From Nemertoderma westbladi (Eukaryota; Xenacoelomorpha; Nemertodermatida; Nemertodermatidae): DNA of 49,361 bases. Of this stretch, positions 1-9,039 are shown piece by piece. How positions within the stretch are numbered: position 1 is the stretch's first letter; every line of letters begins with the position of its first letter. Both the position numbers and the translations under genes were made by a program. The DNA is taken from positions 1-49,361 of the forward strand of contig JAUCBJ010005586.1 of NCBI GenBank assembly GCA_032718475.1, read 5' to 3'. Under the pieces are notes generated by a model. That model searched no databases and was not told the DNA's origin. It saw nothing but the letters and a program-made list of their open reading frames with translations.

Positions 1-1569
1 CTTCCTAACCGTACTTAATCGGACAAGTGCTCTACACACACTGCAATTCGTTCGGACTTAACAGCAATCAGACAACAGCTCAGCCTACAAATTGTCTGTA
101 CAATCTGATCAGGTTTACACGCCTTCTGTTCAATACTGGCCTACAAATAAATAAAACTGACAGAAATAGGCCTAAGTAAAATCCCAATAAAAACCAGGCG
201 TCCCCGATTAATTATTAAGACCTACCGGCATATATAATCAAATCGAATAATACTGCTGTACTTATACGAAAGTAGGTACCGGTCCGGATGATCAGGCAGT
301 CAGGCCTACTGGTTACCGGTCGACCGGTACTTTCGACTTTATTGCTTACTGCAACAAAGAAGCTATATCCTTTAATGTTCCCGCTTTCAGACCTTTGGCA
401 GTTTAACCCACCAAATTAAGATGTCTTCTAGATATTAAATCTGCTTTTAGTCTATGACAAGTATTTGATTCACTACACTAGTCGAAACCAATCCGTGCGC
501 GACCATTCACCCGTTGGATATTCCCGGGAGATTGGGTTCGACGGTTTAATTTTTATTGCTATGTAAGCCTAATGTATTATTCGACTGACAGTATTATATA
601 ATCTCTGACAATATTATTCACCTTCGGTAATATTAACAGTTCCTTTAGGACGTGGCGCTTTATCTATATAAACAGAGTTATGACTTAAACTACTCACAAC
701 GATATGGCTTAATTATAATTCACATATATGGCGCATTCTTTAGGAATTGCTTCTTTAACAGACTCACTCATACACTATGCTGCACAATACTGCACACTAA
801 TCTGCCAATCTTCACTGATTTTAGTCACATATAAAAGGAACACAGGCTGACTCATGTAGGGTCTATCAAATAACATTAGATTCACTTCAAACCACTTTAA
901 CATAAGTCACAATCGTTATTGGTAACCTTTCTCTCTTACCTTCGGTATATCAAGAATATTGGGTTGCGGGGTTATTTATCGTTATTCCAAATATAATAAT
1001 TCATCAACCATATTATGAAGAACTGACAGTAAATAGCAGTATAAAACAACAACTGAACACTGATTGTTACGAGTTTGCAATGTTTCAGCAGTCAGGATGT
1101 ATGATCAGTTAGCAGTCCGCAGTTAAAGGATATATGCCCTTTATAATTAAACCTACTAGTGTAAGACTAAAAAACAGTAAAGCACAAAATACTTCCAAGC
1201 CGTTCTTTCTTTGGCTCAAGACTGAATGTAAACACTGCACATAGGCATTGCGTCATTTCTCGGAAATTTTCTGTACAAGGAGCCACAAAAACGCTCTCAT
1301 TGGCTGACTGAACTGAGAGACGCCGTAGAACAAAGGAAATCAACACGTATGAATGTCAGCTGTTAACCGTAGTCATAGTAACTACTGTTCAAGAGTAGCT
1401 ATCACCCTTTTGCGTCACGAATTGCCATAGAATCATAAAATATGCCTTTCACAGTACACATACGGAGGAAATAGGTCTTAGATCCTCTAAAAACACCGAT
1501 ACAGCAATAATACGGTCTCTTACACTTATTAAATCAACTACAGAGTATTTTAATGTAAAAGATAATAAA
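1..1569. other. Gene-free AT-rich stretch
   Basis: No open frame here resembles a protein family. The short frame at 652-834 lacks any motif and has an AT-rich, biased composition. Between about 1240 and 1420 there are two TTGCGTCA elements (CRE/C-EBP-like) and a reversed CCAAT box (ATTGG near 1300). These could belong to a promoter, but nothing downstream supports one. I annotate the stretch as intergenic or unrecognised repeat. Confidence 0.6.
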
Positions 1570-1571
1570 AA

Positions 1572-3016
1572 TAACGGGGCAATTCAGCAAAGGCTTTTAC
1601 ACTTGGTATCTTCCCTGACAAATGGAAATTAGCGAGAGTGGTCCCAATTTTTAAGGCTATCGAACCTTTTAAATTTTCAAACTACCGCCCTGTAAGTATT
1701 TTGCCCTTTCTATCCAAAATTCTAGAAAAGGCAGTGTTTCTGCAGGTTCTTGATTTTTTAAATGAAACAGATGGAATTCATGAAAATCAATTTGGTTTTC
1801 AAAAGAAAATATCAACTACAACAGCCTTAAATCTCTTACATAGCAATTTAACAGAAGCATTTGATAATGGAGATACAACTATAGGAGTATTTCTCGACCT
1901 CGCAAAAGCCTTCGATACGGTCGACCACGATATACTGATTACTAAACTTGAGCACTTTGGAGTTCGTGGAATCCCACTTACATGGTTCAAAAGTTACTTA
2001 TCTTGTCGACAATAATACGTAGACTTCCATGGTACATTATCGGAAGTATCTTTAATGTTATTGGGGGTGCCTCAAGGATCTATCCTTGGGCCCCTTTTAT
2101 TTATCATCTACATCAATGATATCATGTATGTATCCAATTAAATTAAATTACTACTTTTTGCGGATGATACAAATATTTTTATCTCTGGGAAAAATATTAA
2201 TAACATGTTCGACATTCTTAACCATGAATTATCTAAAGTATCTGATTGGCTCGCATTGAATAAATTATCAATCAATATCTCAAAAACAAAATTTGTTATT
2301 TTTACTTCACAGCCAAATAAATTGCGCCATGCTGATCTAGTACTAAACATTGGAGTGTCTGCAATAAAAGAAGTTGATAATATAAAATTCTTAGGCCTAA
2401 TTATTTCCAACTCACTCTCTTGGGAACCTCATATTGACTACGTAAGACTATAAAGGTTCCAAAAAAGTTGCAATAATTAACAAAATCAAACATTTCGTCC
2501 CTGAACCGGTCCGAATTACTCTGTACCACACATTAATATCTTCTTATCTTTCTTACGGCCTTGAATTGTGGGGAAACTGTAGTGATGTATATTATGACAG
2601 TATTCTGAATACACTGATAAAACTGCAGGAAAAAATTGTACGTATTTATACTTTTAAAACCATACAAATATCATACTGCCGATCTATTTTTCAAGCTGAA
2701 CATTTTAAAATTAAAATTCCTACTCCATTTTAAATGCATTCAATTTTTATATAGAATGGGTTATTCTCGCTTACCGACCACGCTTACTTGTAAACTAATT
2801 TTGAACAAAAAAATTCACAGTCGAAGCACTAGATCAAAAAATGATTATCATTTGCCATTATATAGAACTAACATTGCAAAATCATGTTCTCTTTATCAGT
2901 GCATGTCCCTCTGGAATGAACTATCTGACAATGTCAAACATTTTCATGGTTCTAAACATTTGTACAATAGGAATCTAAAGAAACATATAATTTCACTCCA
3001 ATCTGCTAGTTGCTAA
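1572..3016 (+). pseudogene. Non-LTR retrotransposon reverse transcriptase, 5'-truncated and broken (jockey/CR1-like)
   Basis: The reading shows the ordered reverse-transcriptase blocks of a LINE. They are a GIFPDKWK segment, the fingers motif NYRPVSILP, the motif A region FLDLAKAFDTVDHDIL, the motif B region GVPQGSILGPLLF, and the catalytic FADD at about 2157-2168. A thumb segment (KFLGLIIS) and C-terminal blocks (SYGLELWGN, WNELSDN) follow. The frame used up to 2453 contains TAA at 2013-2015, TAA at 2139-2141 and a stop at 2451-2453. The later part lies in another frame. The endonuclease and ORF1 are missing, as expected from 5' truncation during target-primed reverse transcription. The reading ends at 3016, just before an AATT tail. 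It is a dead copy. Clade assignment beyond jockey/CR1-like is uncertain without alignment. Confidence 0.88.
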
Positions 3017-3030
3017 ATAAATTACTTTAT

Positions 3031-3049
3031 AATTAATTAATTAATTAAT
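3031..3049 (+). repeat. (AATT)n tail of the LINE copy
   Basis: Short AATT tandem repeat 14 bases after the last LINE stop codon. It is consistent with the simple-sequence 3' end left by non-LTR retrotransposons. A chance AT-rich run is possible. Confidence 0.45.
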
Positions 3050-3156
3050 AAGTTACTATCTAATTATAGGGAGCAGTTGGGTCCATTAATTGAATTTATA
3101 ATGCATTTATTTTTATTTTTATTTTAATATAATATTTTATTATTATGTGTATGTGT

Positions 3157-3170
3157 GGGGGGGGGGGGGG
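3157..3170 (+). repeat. Poly-G run (14 G)
   Basis: Uninterrupted run of 14 G inside GT-rich sequence. Such runs are prone to slippage and to base-calling errors, so the length is approximate. The 3050-3400 stretch holds no recognisable gene. Confidence 0.8.
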
Positions 3171-3404
3171 TGTTGGTGCATGTGTGTACGCGTGCCGATT
3201 GGGGGGTGGGGATTCCTGTGTGAAACTGTACTGTTGTGGGGCGTAGCGTTTTTCTCGCGTGCTGAGTATTTCACAGTCCAATTTTTCAGGCTTTATATCA
3301 GAATGGGTCTTGATGTGTTTTTTCCACAACCATCTCCAATTTGTACTATAAGTTCACTTGTCTGTCTCAATAGTACACCATCCAAAAACAAGAGACTTTA
3401 GTTT

Positions 3405-3490
3405 AGTTTACTTTACTTTACTTAGTTTACTTTACTTTACTTAGTTTACTTTACTTTACTTAGTTTACTTTACTTTACTTAGTTTACTTT
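3405..3490 (+). repeat. 19-bp minisatellite, about 4.5 copies
   Basis: Perfect tandem copies of a 19-base unit (AGTTTACTTTACTTTACTT) start at 3405, 3424, 3443 and 3462, with a partial fifth copy from 3481. The unit contains the TTTAC pentamer. There is no coding potential. Confidence 0.92.
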
Positions 3491-4052
3491 ATATGTATCC
3501 TATTTTTGTGTTATATACCAGTATTGTATTAGGTTGTCTATTATATAAATATGATATAACATAATAATTATAGGCTGGATGGGCCACACAACCGTTCCGA
3601 AATAATAAATAATAATAATAATAAATAAAAGCATGCCAATGAAGGAGAGAGCTATAGCTGGAGACGGGGCATTTTATTAAGTTAATTACGTTTAGATCAA
3701 TTAAAAACACATTTCTTAAAGCAAATCTCTTGAACTAATTAAAAACTGTAATGGAATTGGGTATGGGGAATACAGTTGTATAATTTTTATGTATAATTAT
3801 TTAAATCTTATAGTAGAAAATAATTAATATCCTTTAAGAGGCAGCTTGAAAATGCTGTTTTTACCCTAATCAACTTAATTAACTAATTAACTGCTATTAT
3901 CTTAGCATCTCGAAGGCCACATGGAAATTAAACTTGTAAAAATTCTTAACTTTTGCAAGACTACATGTGTACCAAGTTTAGATAGATTTCATTAACATGA
4001 ACATTGAACACGACAGAACAACAGACACACCGATTGAGTAAGTGGTACTCGT
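3491..4052. other. Gene-free AT-rich stretch
   Basis: Low-complexity sequence with an (AAT)n microsatellite near 3599-3626. I see no protein motif, RNA gene or clear repeat boundary. Confidence 0.55.
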
Positions 4053-4424
4053 ATGCAAAGCTCACTTACTTCCGTGGCTCGCCTCACAAGCATGTTACCA
4101 GGTTACGGCTATCTTCGCATTGGCAACGTTAGGAGACATGGAGGTGGTCCCGTACCCCTAGGGAATAGCGTAATTACAGTTGGTGGGTTGCAGGATGAGG
4201 CACATGCACTCTTTCTGTGCGATTTCACGCGCACGGCTCGGCTGCGCTACAACAACCAATTCCACTCCTTATCAGATATGTTTGCATGTATCCCATTCTT
4301 GAATCTCGCGAGACTTCGGAAAAGTTACAGCTCTAGAGTTTGGATTTACAGTAGAGCTGTAATAGTGCTGCTTTCATTGAAAAATCTAAGTTCTCCTTCC
4401 ACTCATCTCAGTGACAATGAGTAA
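4053..4424 (+). pseudogene. Fragment of a non-LTR retrotransposon C-terminal domain
   Basis: The 123-codon frame contains QDEAHALFLC followed by a basic and aromatic stretch (RYNNQF). This resembles the C-terminal region downstream of the reverse transcriptase in many animal LINE polyproteins, where a DE-x-H-x-LF-x-C signature forms part of a zinc-binding segment. The upstream cysteines expected in that domain are not visible, so the finger looks degenerate. No reverse transcriptase precedes it, so this is an isolated 3' fragment. The 28611-28858 fragment is of the same general type. The family call comes from motif memory, and a chance frame cannot be ruled out. Confidence 0.45.
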
Positions 4425-4730
4425 TGCGACAGTAATTAAATAGTAATTAAATGGTAATTAAATAATTAAATGGTAACAATAGCATATAAGAATCTTAGTT
4501 TTCGTTTTTATTATTATTATTATTTTATTATTTCAAAGTGTTGACACGGAATCATCATGAAGCTTTCAATTTTATACCCATAAAATGTCTCATCAGTTTC
4601 ATTACCACAATACCATACTAATCGATATTAGGGAGGGTGTCACTCTATAAGCTTTGAGCAATTTTAATAAAACGTGTTTCCTTGTCAACAGCGACTGAGT
4701 CCCTAGCAACCGTTATTATAAAGACGCAAT
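4425..4730. other. AT-rich spacer with short TAATTAAAT iterations
   Basis: Several TAATTAAAT-type iterations lie at 4433-4472, with a (TTA)n run near 4508-4530. No gene is seen. Confidence 0.5.
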
Positions 4731-5017
4731 ATCTAGAGCATTTATACCAAATTTGTCTCTCACGATGATTGCCAATCCAATGAAACCAGTCCCGAAGCAC
4801 TGCTGCCATGGCAACTTGTTGTTAATCTTCGGGCAACGCCATAACTAACACCACTTTATGCATTATAAAAAACTACAGTGATTCTACCCCCAGTATTACA
4901 AGGTTATATAAATATATATATTACACTGTGCCGTCCGTCACTGATCTTTTTGAGTGATTATTGCCTCCACCAGTAATTAAAAGATATAGATTTCGCACCC
5001 TAGTACATGGTAGGCCT

Positions 5018-5049
5018 AATATTATTTTATAATACTATAAAATAATATT
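5018..5049. repeat. Perfect inverted repeat, 14-bp arms
   Basis: The arms at 5018-5031 and 5036-5049 are exact reverse complements separated by ATAC. A matching AT-rich inverted repeat occurs at about 31421-31450 in copy 2 of the dispersed repeat, so the hairpin belongs to the repeat. Confidence 0.85.
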
Positions 5050-5544
5050 ATAAATATTAATTAAAAATATTATATTCATATAATAATATGGTGGTATTGT
5101 ATGCATAATGTTTTAGTGTAATCAAATTTTGAAATTCTAATATTAAAATCACATATTATTGTACTTAATAAAAGCAAACACAATTAGACACAAAATAATA
5201 ATATATTAAAATGCCGCAAACTATTATAAGATAACTTACCTGCAGCAGCCAACTGAGCTAAACGCTATAGGCCCAACTACCACCATAATAATAACGGAAT
5301 TTATTGATTGAGTGAATTCTATCTATTATATATAATATCTACTCAAATACCATAAAACAGAAAATATAATGAAATCAACTGCCACTAAAGCATACCACTC
5401 TAATTCAAATTAAATTCAACCACTCTATAATACTATTCCTAATTATGTGCATTATAATTAATTAAATTAATTGAGATAATCACTTTAGGATCTAAACTAA
5501 TTATAACAACTCTAAACATGCCTAATCCATTTCCTGCTCATTAC

Positions 5545-5918
5545 CATCCATCAGTGGATCATAGCTAGTAGATGAGATGGAGCTGGTTCTACATTAGCAG
5601 GCAGTAAGTCGGGAAATAATGCCTTTAAAGCTGTACACAATTCTCCCAACCATGTAATGGGTCGAATATTGGAGGATCACGTTTATGCGCTGACATCCAT
5701 ACTGCAGCTTGGTAATGTGCCCTATGTACGTGTAACTCAAAAGCTTCCTTAGTGGGTGGCAGTGTCTTTAAAACAGACGCTGTCGTTGCCATAAATTTAA
5801 CCGCCTTATGGAGCCTCACGTTAATTCTTACATCTGTGATGGTCTTAAATTCTGATTTCCCCCTTACCATAGCATGTAGCCATATATTATTCACTAGCTT
5901 CTTCCAAGATATTCTCAA
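5545..5918 (-). pseudogene. Relic of a conserved unnamed protein (LPPT...HRAHYQ motif)
   Basis: The minus strand reads a basic segment, then AVKFMATTASVLKTLPPT, HVHRAHYQAAVWM and an FDP motif. A second piece downstream in another frame includes a PAPSHLL motif. I recall many unnamed animal proteins with the same order: LPPT-x-A-x3-H-x2-R-A-x2-Q, then W, then a proline-rich PAP-x2-LL end. I cannot attach a function. The frame breaks between the DPLHGWE and CTALKALFP segments, so this copy is dead. Copy 2 of the repeat (32093-32296) carries the same stretch with substitutions and a stop. Because both repeat copies carry it, the gene travelled with, or was captured by, the repeat. Confidence 0.5.
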
Positions 5919-5987
5919 AACTGCAATCGAATTCTCAAATGTACTGTGTAAGGGATTTTCAAGCTATTATATATACTATGCTATGTA

Positions 5988-5992
5988 TATTA
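5988..5992 (+). repeat. Target-site duplication (left), TATTA
   Basis: The five bases before the 5' LTR are TATTA, and the five after the 3' LTR (19984-19988) are identical. A 4-6 bp duplication is normal for BEL/Pao integration. Confidence 0.9.
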
Positions 5993-6538
5993 TGTTAGCT
6001 TATCCAATTCCGCTAGCACAAGCCCATAAAGTCAACCGTTAAGCAATATTGGGGGCCACGAGATTGGGTAACCGACAACTCGTGTCACCCCAACAAAGTG
6101 GGAAGGAGAAACACACAATGAGGATCAGGGGCCAAACCCCTAAAGGGGGATAATAGGTGGAGTGAACGGAAACACTCCAAGGGGCGCCAATAGGGACATT
6201 AGCCAATCAGAGGGGGGAAAGGCATCGGTTAGGTACAGTAGCAAGGCCAACCCGTGCAATATAACCAGTTGGCAGTAATCATCTCATTCAGTTATCTCAG
6301 TGTTATTGGTGTTACAGTAGCAATAGTTTAGCTAGGGAAGTACCGGGATTTCAATTACCATTTCCCGCCTTCCGTGTACACCAACGTATTATCAGTTATC
6401 TCATTACCAGTTATCTATATCTATATACCCGAATATTATACGCGACGAATAACGCAAACTCTTTCACCTTTCACACACGGCGGGGACGCGTGAATTGACA
6501 AACCGGATAAACTGGGATCCTTCTTGGATCCCGTCACA
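5993..6538 (+). repeat. 5' LTR (546 bp)
   Basis: It begins TGTTAGCTTATCC and ends CCGTCACA, and matches 19437-19983 with about nine differences including one 1-base indel near the CCCCTAA run. It should carry the Pol II promoter. A TATA-rich stretch lies at 6416-6440. Three CAGTTATCT (GATA-like) motifs lie at 6289-6297, 6393-6401 and 6408-6416. A GGGATCC/GGATCCC hairpin (6514-6532) sits six bases from the LTR end. Confidence 0.95.
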
Positions 6539-6606
6539 GTAATTGAATCAGAGCTGCCGCCCTAGTTGAACTCAGTGACTACCAGCCACCAATCTATAGA
6601 CGAGAG
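6539..6606 (+). other. BEL leader between LTR and gag; no canonical primer-binding site
   Basis: A tRNA primer-binding site normally starts with TGG at or within a few bases of the LTR end. Here the sequence directly after CCGTCACA is GTAATTGAATCAG, with no TGG nearby. The primer may be an internal or trimmed tRNA end, or the site may have mutated. The gag ATG at 6607 has G at -3. Confidence 0.5.
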
Positions 6607-9039
6607 ATGAGTCAGTCAGGAGAGACGACACCGATGCGGACCCCGGACGAAGAACTAATGATCCATGAGGCCACGACCAGACGGTATAGGCCCACGTCGC
6701 TGGACCCATCGGTAACGGGTGATCCGGCAGTTCAGGACGAGGGGGGCCGTCTGGAGCCAGAGGTCGAGTCGAGGGGAGGGGGAGTCGAGTTGAGAGACCG
6801 AGAGGGTGAGTTGGAAGGAGAAGGAGACGAGTCGACACGGAACGAGGGTCGACGTGCCGACGTCGCCGGCCAGCCACAGGCCGAGGGCGACGAACGGCCC
6901 ACCGTAATGGCGACGGTGGGACCGACGGTACAACGCCGGACCCGGAGAGACGAGGGAGATGTCGGTACCGATGTCGCCGGCCAGCCACAGGCCGAGGGCG
7001 GCGGACGGCCCACCGGAACGGCGACGGTGGGGCCGCCGGTACGACGTCGGACCCGGAGAGACGGAGGAGAGGTCAGCAACGAGGACGTCGGGGTTTCTGA
7101 TCGACTTCGACGGGCCTACAACGCGACCCGGAAGCTACTAAAGGAGGCCAAGAAGGGGGCGGAGATAGATGAGGTGAAGTTAACGAGAAGACTAGGTGAG
7201 TCGAATAGACATTTTAGCTATCTAATGCGTTTCAGGCAGAGAGAACTGGCCAAGGAGAGAGCGAGAGGGGTTGCAGAGGAACTGTGTGATTTACGGCGGT
7301 GTAGGGGTATGCAACCTAGTGCAGTGTACGTAGGGCCATACTTAGTCGATGCCCAGGGTGTAAAATTTGTGGGTTGGAGGAGACCTGAGGAGGGCGAATC
7401 CGAGGTTAAGGCCGAGGATTCGATCTCGTCGGTCGGGGGAAGTTCTGGGAAGGGGGGGAGAGTTAGTAGGTCGGGAAGGCGGAGGGAATCCGTCGTAACC
7501 GATAAGTCTGCTACATCCTCCGTGAAAGAAAGACGGGTGAGAGAGATAAATGCCACGTACCATCTCGACCTGATAGAACAAGGTCAGAGAGAGTTAAATA
7601 GATGGTTAGAGGAGGGGAGAATACAACTAGAGAGGGAAGCGGTACTGATTAGAGAAACCAGGGAGAGGGCCGAGAAGGCCGTGGAAAGCCTTAAAGAGTG
7701 TAAGGAAATAGAAAGGAGGGAACAAGAGGAGCGTGTGGCGAGAGAGAAAAGTGAACGCAAAGAGCGTGAGGCAGAACGCAAGGAACGTGAGGCGAGAGGG
7801 GAAAAGGAGCGCAAGGAACGTGAGGCGAGAGAGGAAAAGGAACGCAAGGAACGTGAGGCGAGAGAAGAAAAGGAACGCAAGGAACGTGAGGCGAGAGAGG
7901 AAGAAGAACGCAAGGAACGTGAGGCGAGAGATCAAAGTGTGCGTAGAGAGCGTGAGGCGAGACGAAGGGAGCGAGCTAAGAGAGAGGCGGAATTGGCCGA
8001 CCAGAACGCACGGGACGATCGGGAGAGAGTGGCAAGAGAGAAGCGTGAGCGAGAGAAATTGGAAAGAGAGCAAAAGGAGCTTATAGATTACAAAGCTAGA
8101 CGCACGCGCGAACTAGAACTGGCGCGGATAGGGGCGTCTGAGAGCGGGGCTGGCTCGAATATTCTCGAGGAGCCAGGGGCCGTGGATACATTTATTAATA
8201 CCCCACTTACAGGGACCGCACGACAGACACGAAACTGGTGTGACTGTACGGGCGGGGGGGGGGGGGGGGGTAATAATAATGCTACCGTAGACGACATTAA
8301 TATTAATGGTACCGTATCGGATAATCCTAACCAAACTTATATTGCAGGAAATACTTTGCCTGGTAGTAGTAATTTGAATTTAAATACAGATAGCCTAAAT
8401 AATAATTTTGATTTAAACATGCAAAATAATCCGAATGATAATTTAAATTTAGAAAATAATAATAACTCAAATAATTTAAATAATAATCCAAGCCCGAATT
8501 TACAAAATAATTCAAATAACGTAGTCGCGCAAAATAATCCAAATGATTCTATTTCGAACGAACATAATAATTCCGTTTCTAATATAGGTGCTATTAACGC
8601 GAACGCGTCGGACGTGCATGAGCCGACAGACGGTGGCCTGGTAGGCCACGTAGTTAGTAGGCAGGAGGTGGCGGGGTTGAGTCGACCCGATGGTGGCCTG
8701 GTAGGCCACATAGTTAGTAGGCAGGAGGTGGCGGGGTTGAGCCAACCCGGAGTAGGCCCGATAGGCCAAGTAGCAGTGGAGAGAGAGGCAGGGGTAAGCG
8801 AACCCAGCCGCAGTAGAAATATTGTGTCGACTGGAGAGGGGTGTAGAAGAGAAGTTAGAGGTAGCGGTGTGATATGTGGCGAGTGGGGGGGGGGGCTACA
8901 GGAGCCCCACAACGAGGAGTTAGTGGCGAGAGGGGGGGGGGGGGGGCAGAGAGTGTCCCACAGCTGTCAGTGGATAATGCGCGGGCCGAATCAGGTAAAC
9001 CGCAACACCCGGCGACGGAGAGTAATAGGGGGATTGTGA
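6607..9039 (+). CDS. BEL gag-like ORF, N-terminal part (coiled coil, Gly and Asn tracts)
   Basis: This 810-codon frame starts at the first ATG after the LTR. Residues about 1-170 are Arg/Glu/Gly rich with an imperfect internal repeat (DVAGQPQAEG twice). Residues about 310-510 are a highly charged, probable coiled coil built on iterated KEREARE units. A glycine tract encoded by 17 G follows, then an Asn-rich stretch (about 560-680) and 20-residue repeats (DGGLVGHVVSRQEVAGLS). The coding strand is strikingly purine-rich. I recognise no classical capsid domain; the gag core and zinc knuckles lie in the next ORF. The frame runs off at 9039 after two G tracts (8885-8895 and 8932-8946), and a -1 change there joins the next ORF. 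Whether that change is mutation, sequencing error or slippage is open. Confidence 0.75.
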   Translation: MSQSGETTPMRTPDEELMIHEATTRRYRPTSLDPSVTGDPAVQDEGGRLEPEVESRGGGVELRDREGELEGEGDESTRNEGRRADVAGQPQAEGDERPTVMATVGPTVQRRTRRDEGDVGTDVAGQPQAEGGGRPTGTATVGPPVRRRTRRDGGEVSNEDVGVSDRLRRAYNATRKLLKEAKKGAEIDEVKLTRRLGESNRHFSYLMRFRQRELAKERARGVAEELCDLRRCRGMQPSAVYVGPYLVDAQGVKFVGWRRPEEGESEVKAEDSISSVGGSSGKGGRVSRSGRRRESVVTDKSATSSVKERRVREINATYHLDLIEQGQRELNRWLEEGRIQLEREAVLIRETRERAEKAVESLKECKEIERREQEERVAREKSERKEREAERKEREARGEKERKEREAREEKERKEREAREEKERKEREAREEEERKEREARDQSVRREREARRRERAKREAELADQNARDDRERVAREKREREKLEREQKELIDYKARRTRELELARIGASESGAGSNILEEPGAVDTFINTPLTGTARQTRNWCDCTGGGGGGGNNNATVDDININGTVSDNPNQTYIAGNTLPGSSNLNLNTDSLNNNFDLNMQNNPNDNLNLENNNNSNNLNNNPSPNLQNNSNNVVAQNNPNDSISNEHNNSVSNIGAINANASDVHEPTDGGLVGHVVSRQEVAGLSRPDGGLVGHIVSRQEVAGLSQPGVGPIGQVAVEREAGVSEPSRSRNIVSTGEGCRREVRGSGVICGEWGGGLQEPHNEELVARGGGGGQRVSHSCQWIMRGPNQVNRNTRRRRVIGGL
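7772..7932 (+). repeat. 33-bp tandem repeat inside gag
   Basis: About five imperfect 33-base units with cores AACGCAAGGAACGTGAGGCG encode the iterated KEREARE coiled-coil register. The in-frame unit length preserves the heptad-like charge pattern. Confidence 0.85.
8254..8270 (+). repeat. Poly-G tract (17 G) in gag
   Basis: Longest of four G runs in the gag region; the others are 8885-8895 (11), 8932-8946 (15) and 9803-9817 (15). All encode glycine and are slippage-prone. Confidence 0.9.
8628..8760 (+). repeat. 60-bp tandem repeat in gag
   Basis: Two near-identical 60-base units encode DGGLVGH(V/I)VSRQEVAGLS, followed by a third diverged unit. Function unknown. Confidence 0.8.

Larger units (their letters stand above)
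4731..5992. repeat. Dispersed repeat, copy 1, left part
   Basis: This segment is collinear with 31043-32340. Shared landmarks are the CCAGTCCCGAAGCACTG block, a 14-bp-stem hairpin (5018-5049 here), the ATGCCGCAAACTATTATAAG block and the minus-strand LPPT protein relic. Copy 2 carries roughly 90 extra bases near 31230-31320. The copy stops at 5992, where the BEL element is inserted, and resumes at 19989. The RFX X-box-like palindrome at 4802-4815 has one mismatch here. What the element originally was is unknown. Confidence 0.85.

Noticed and set aside
652-834. 60-codon plus-strand frame
   Set aside because: Short, AT-biased and without motif or promoter support.
3147-3401. 84-codon frame across the poly-G run
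   Set aside because: Its content is Gly/Trp/Val from low-complexity DNA; not a protein.
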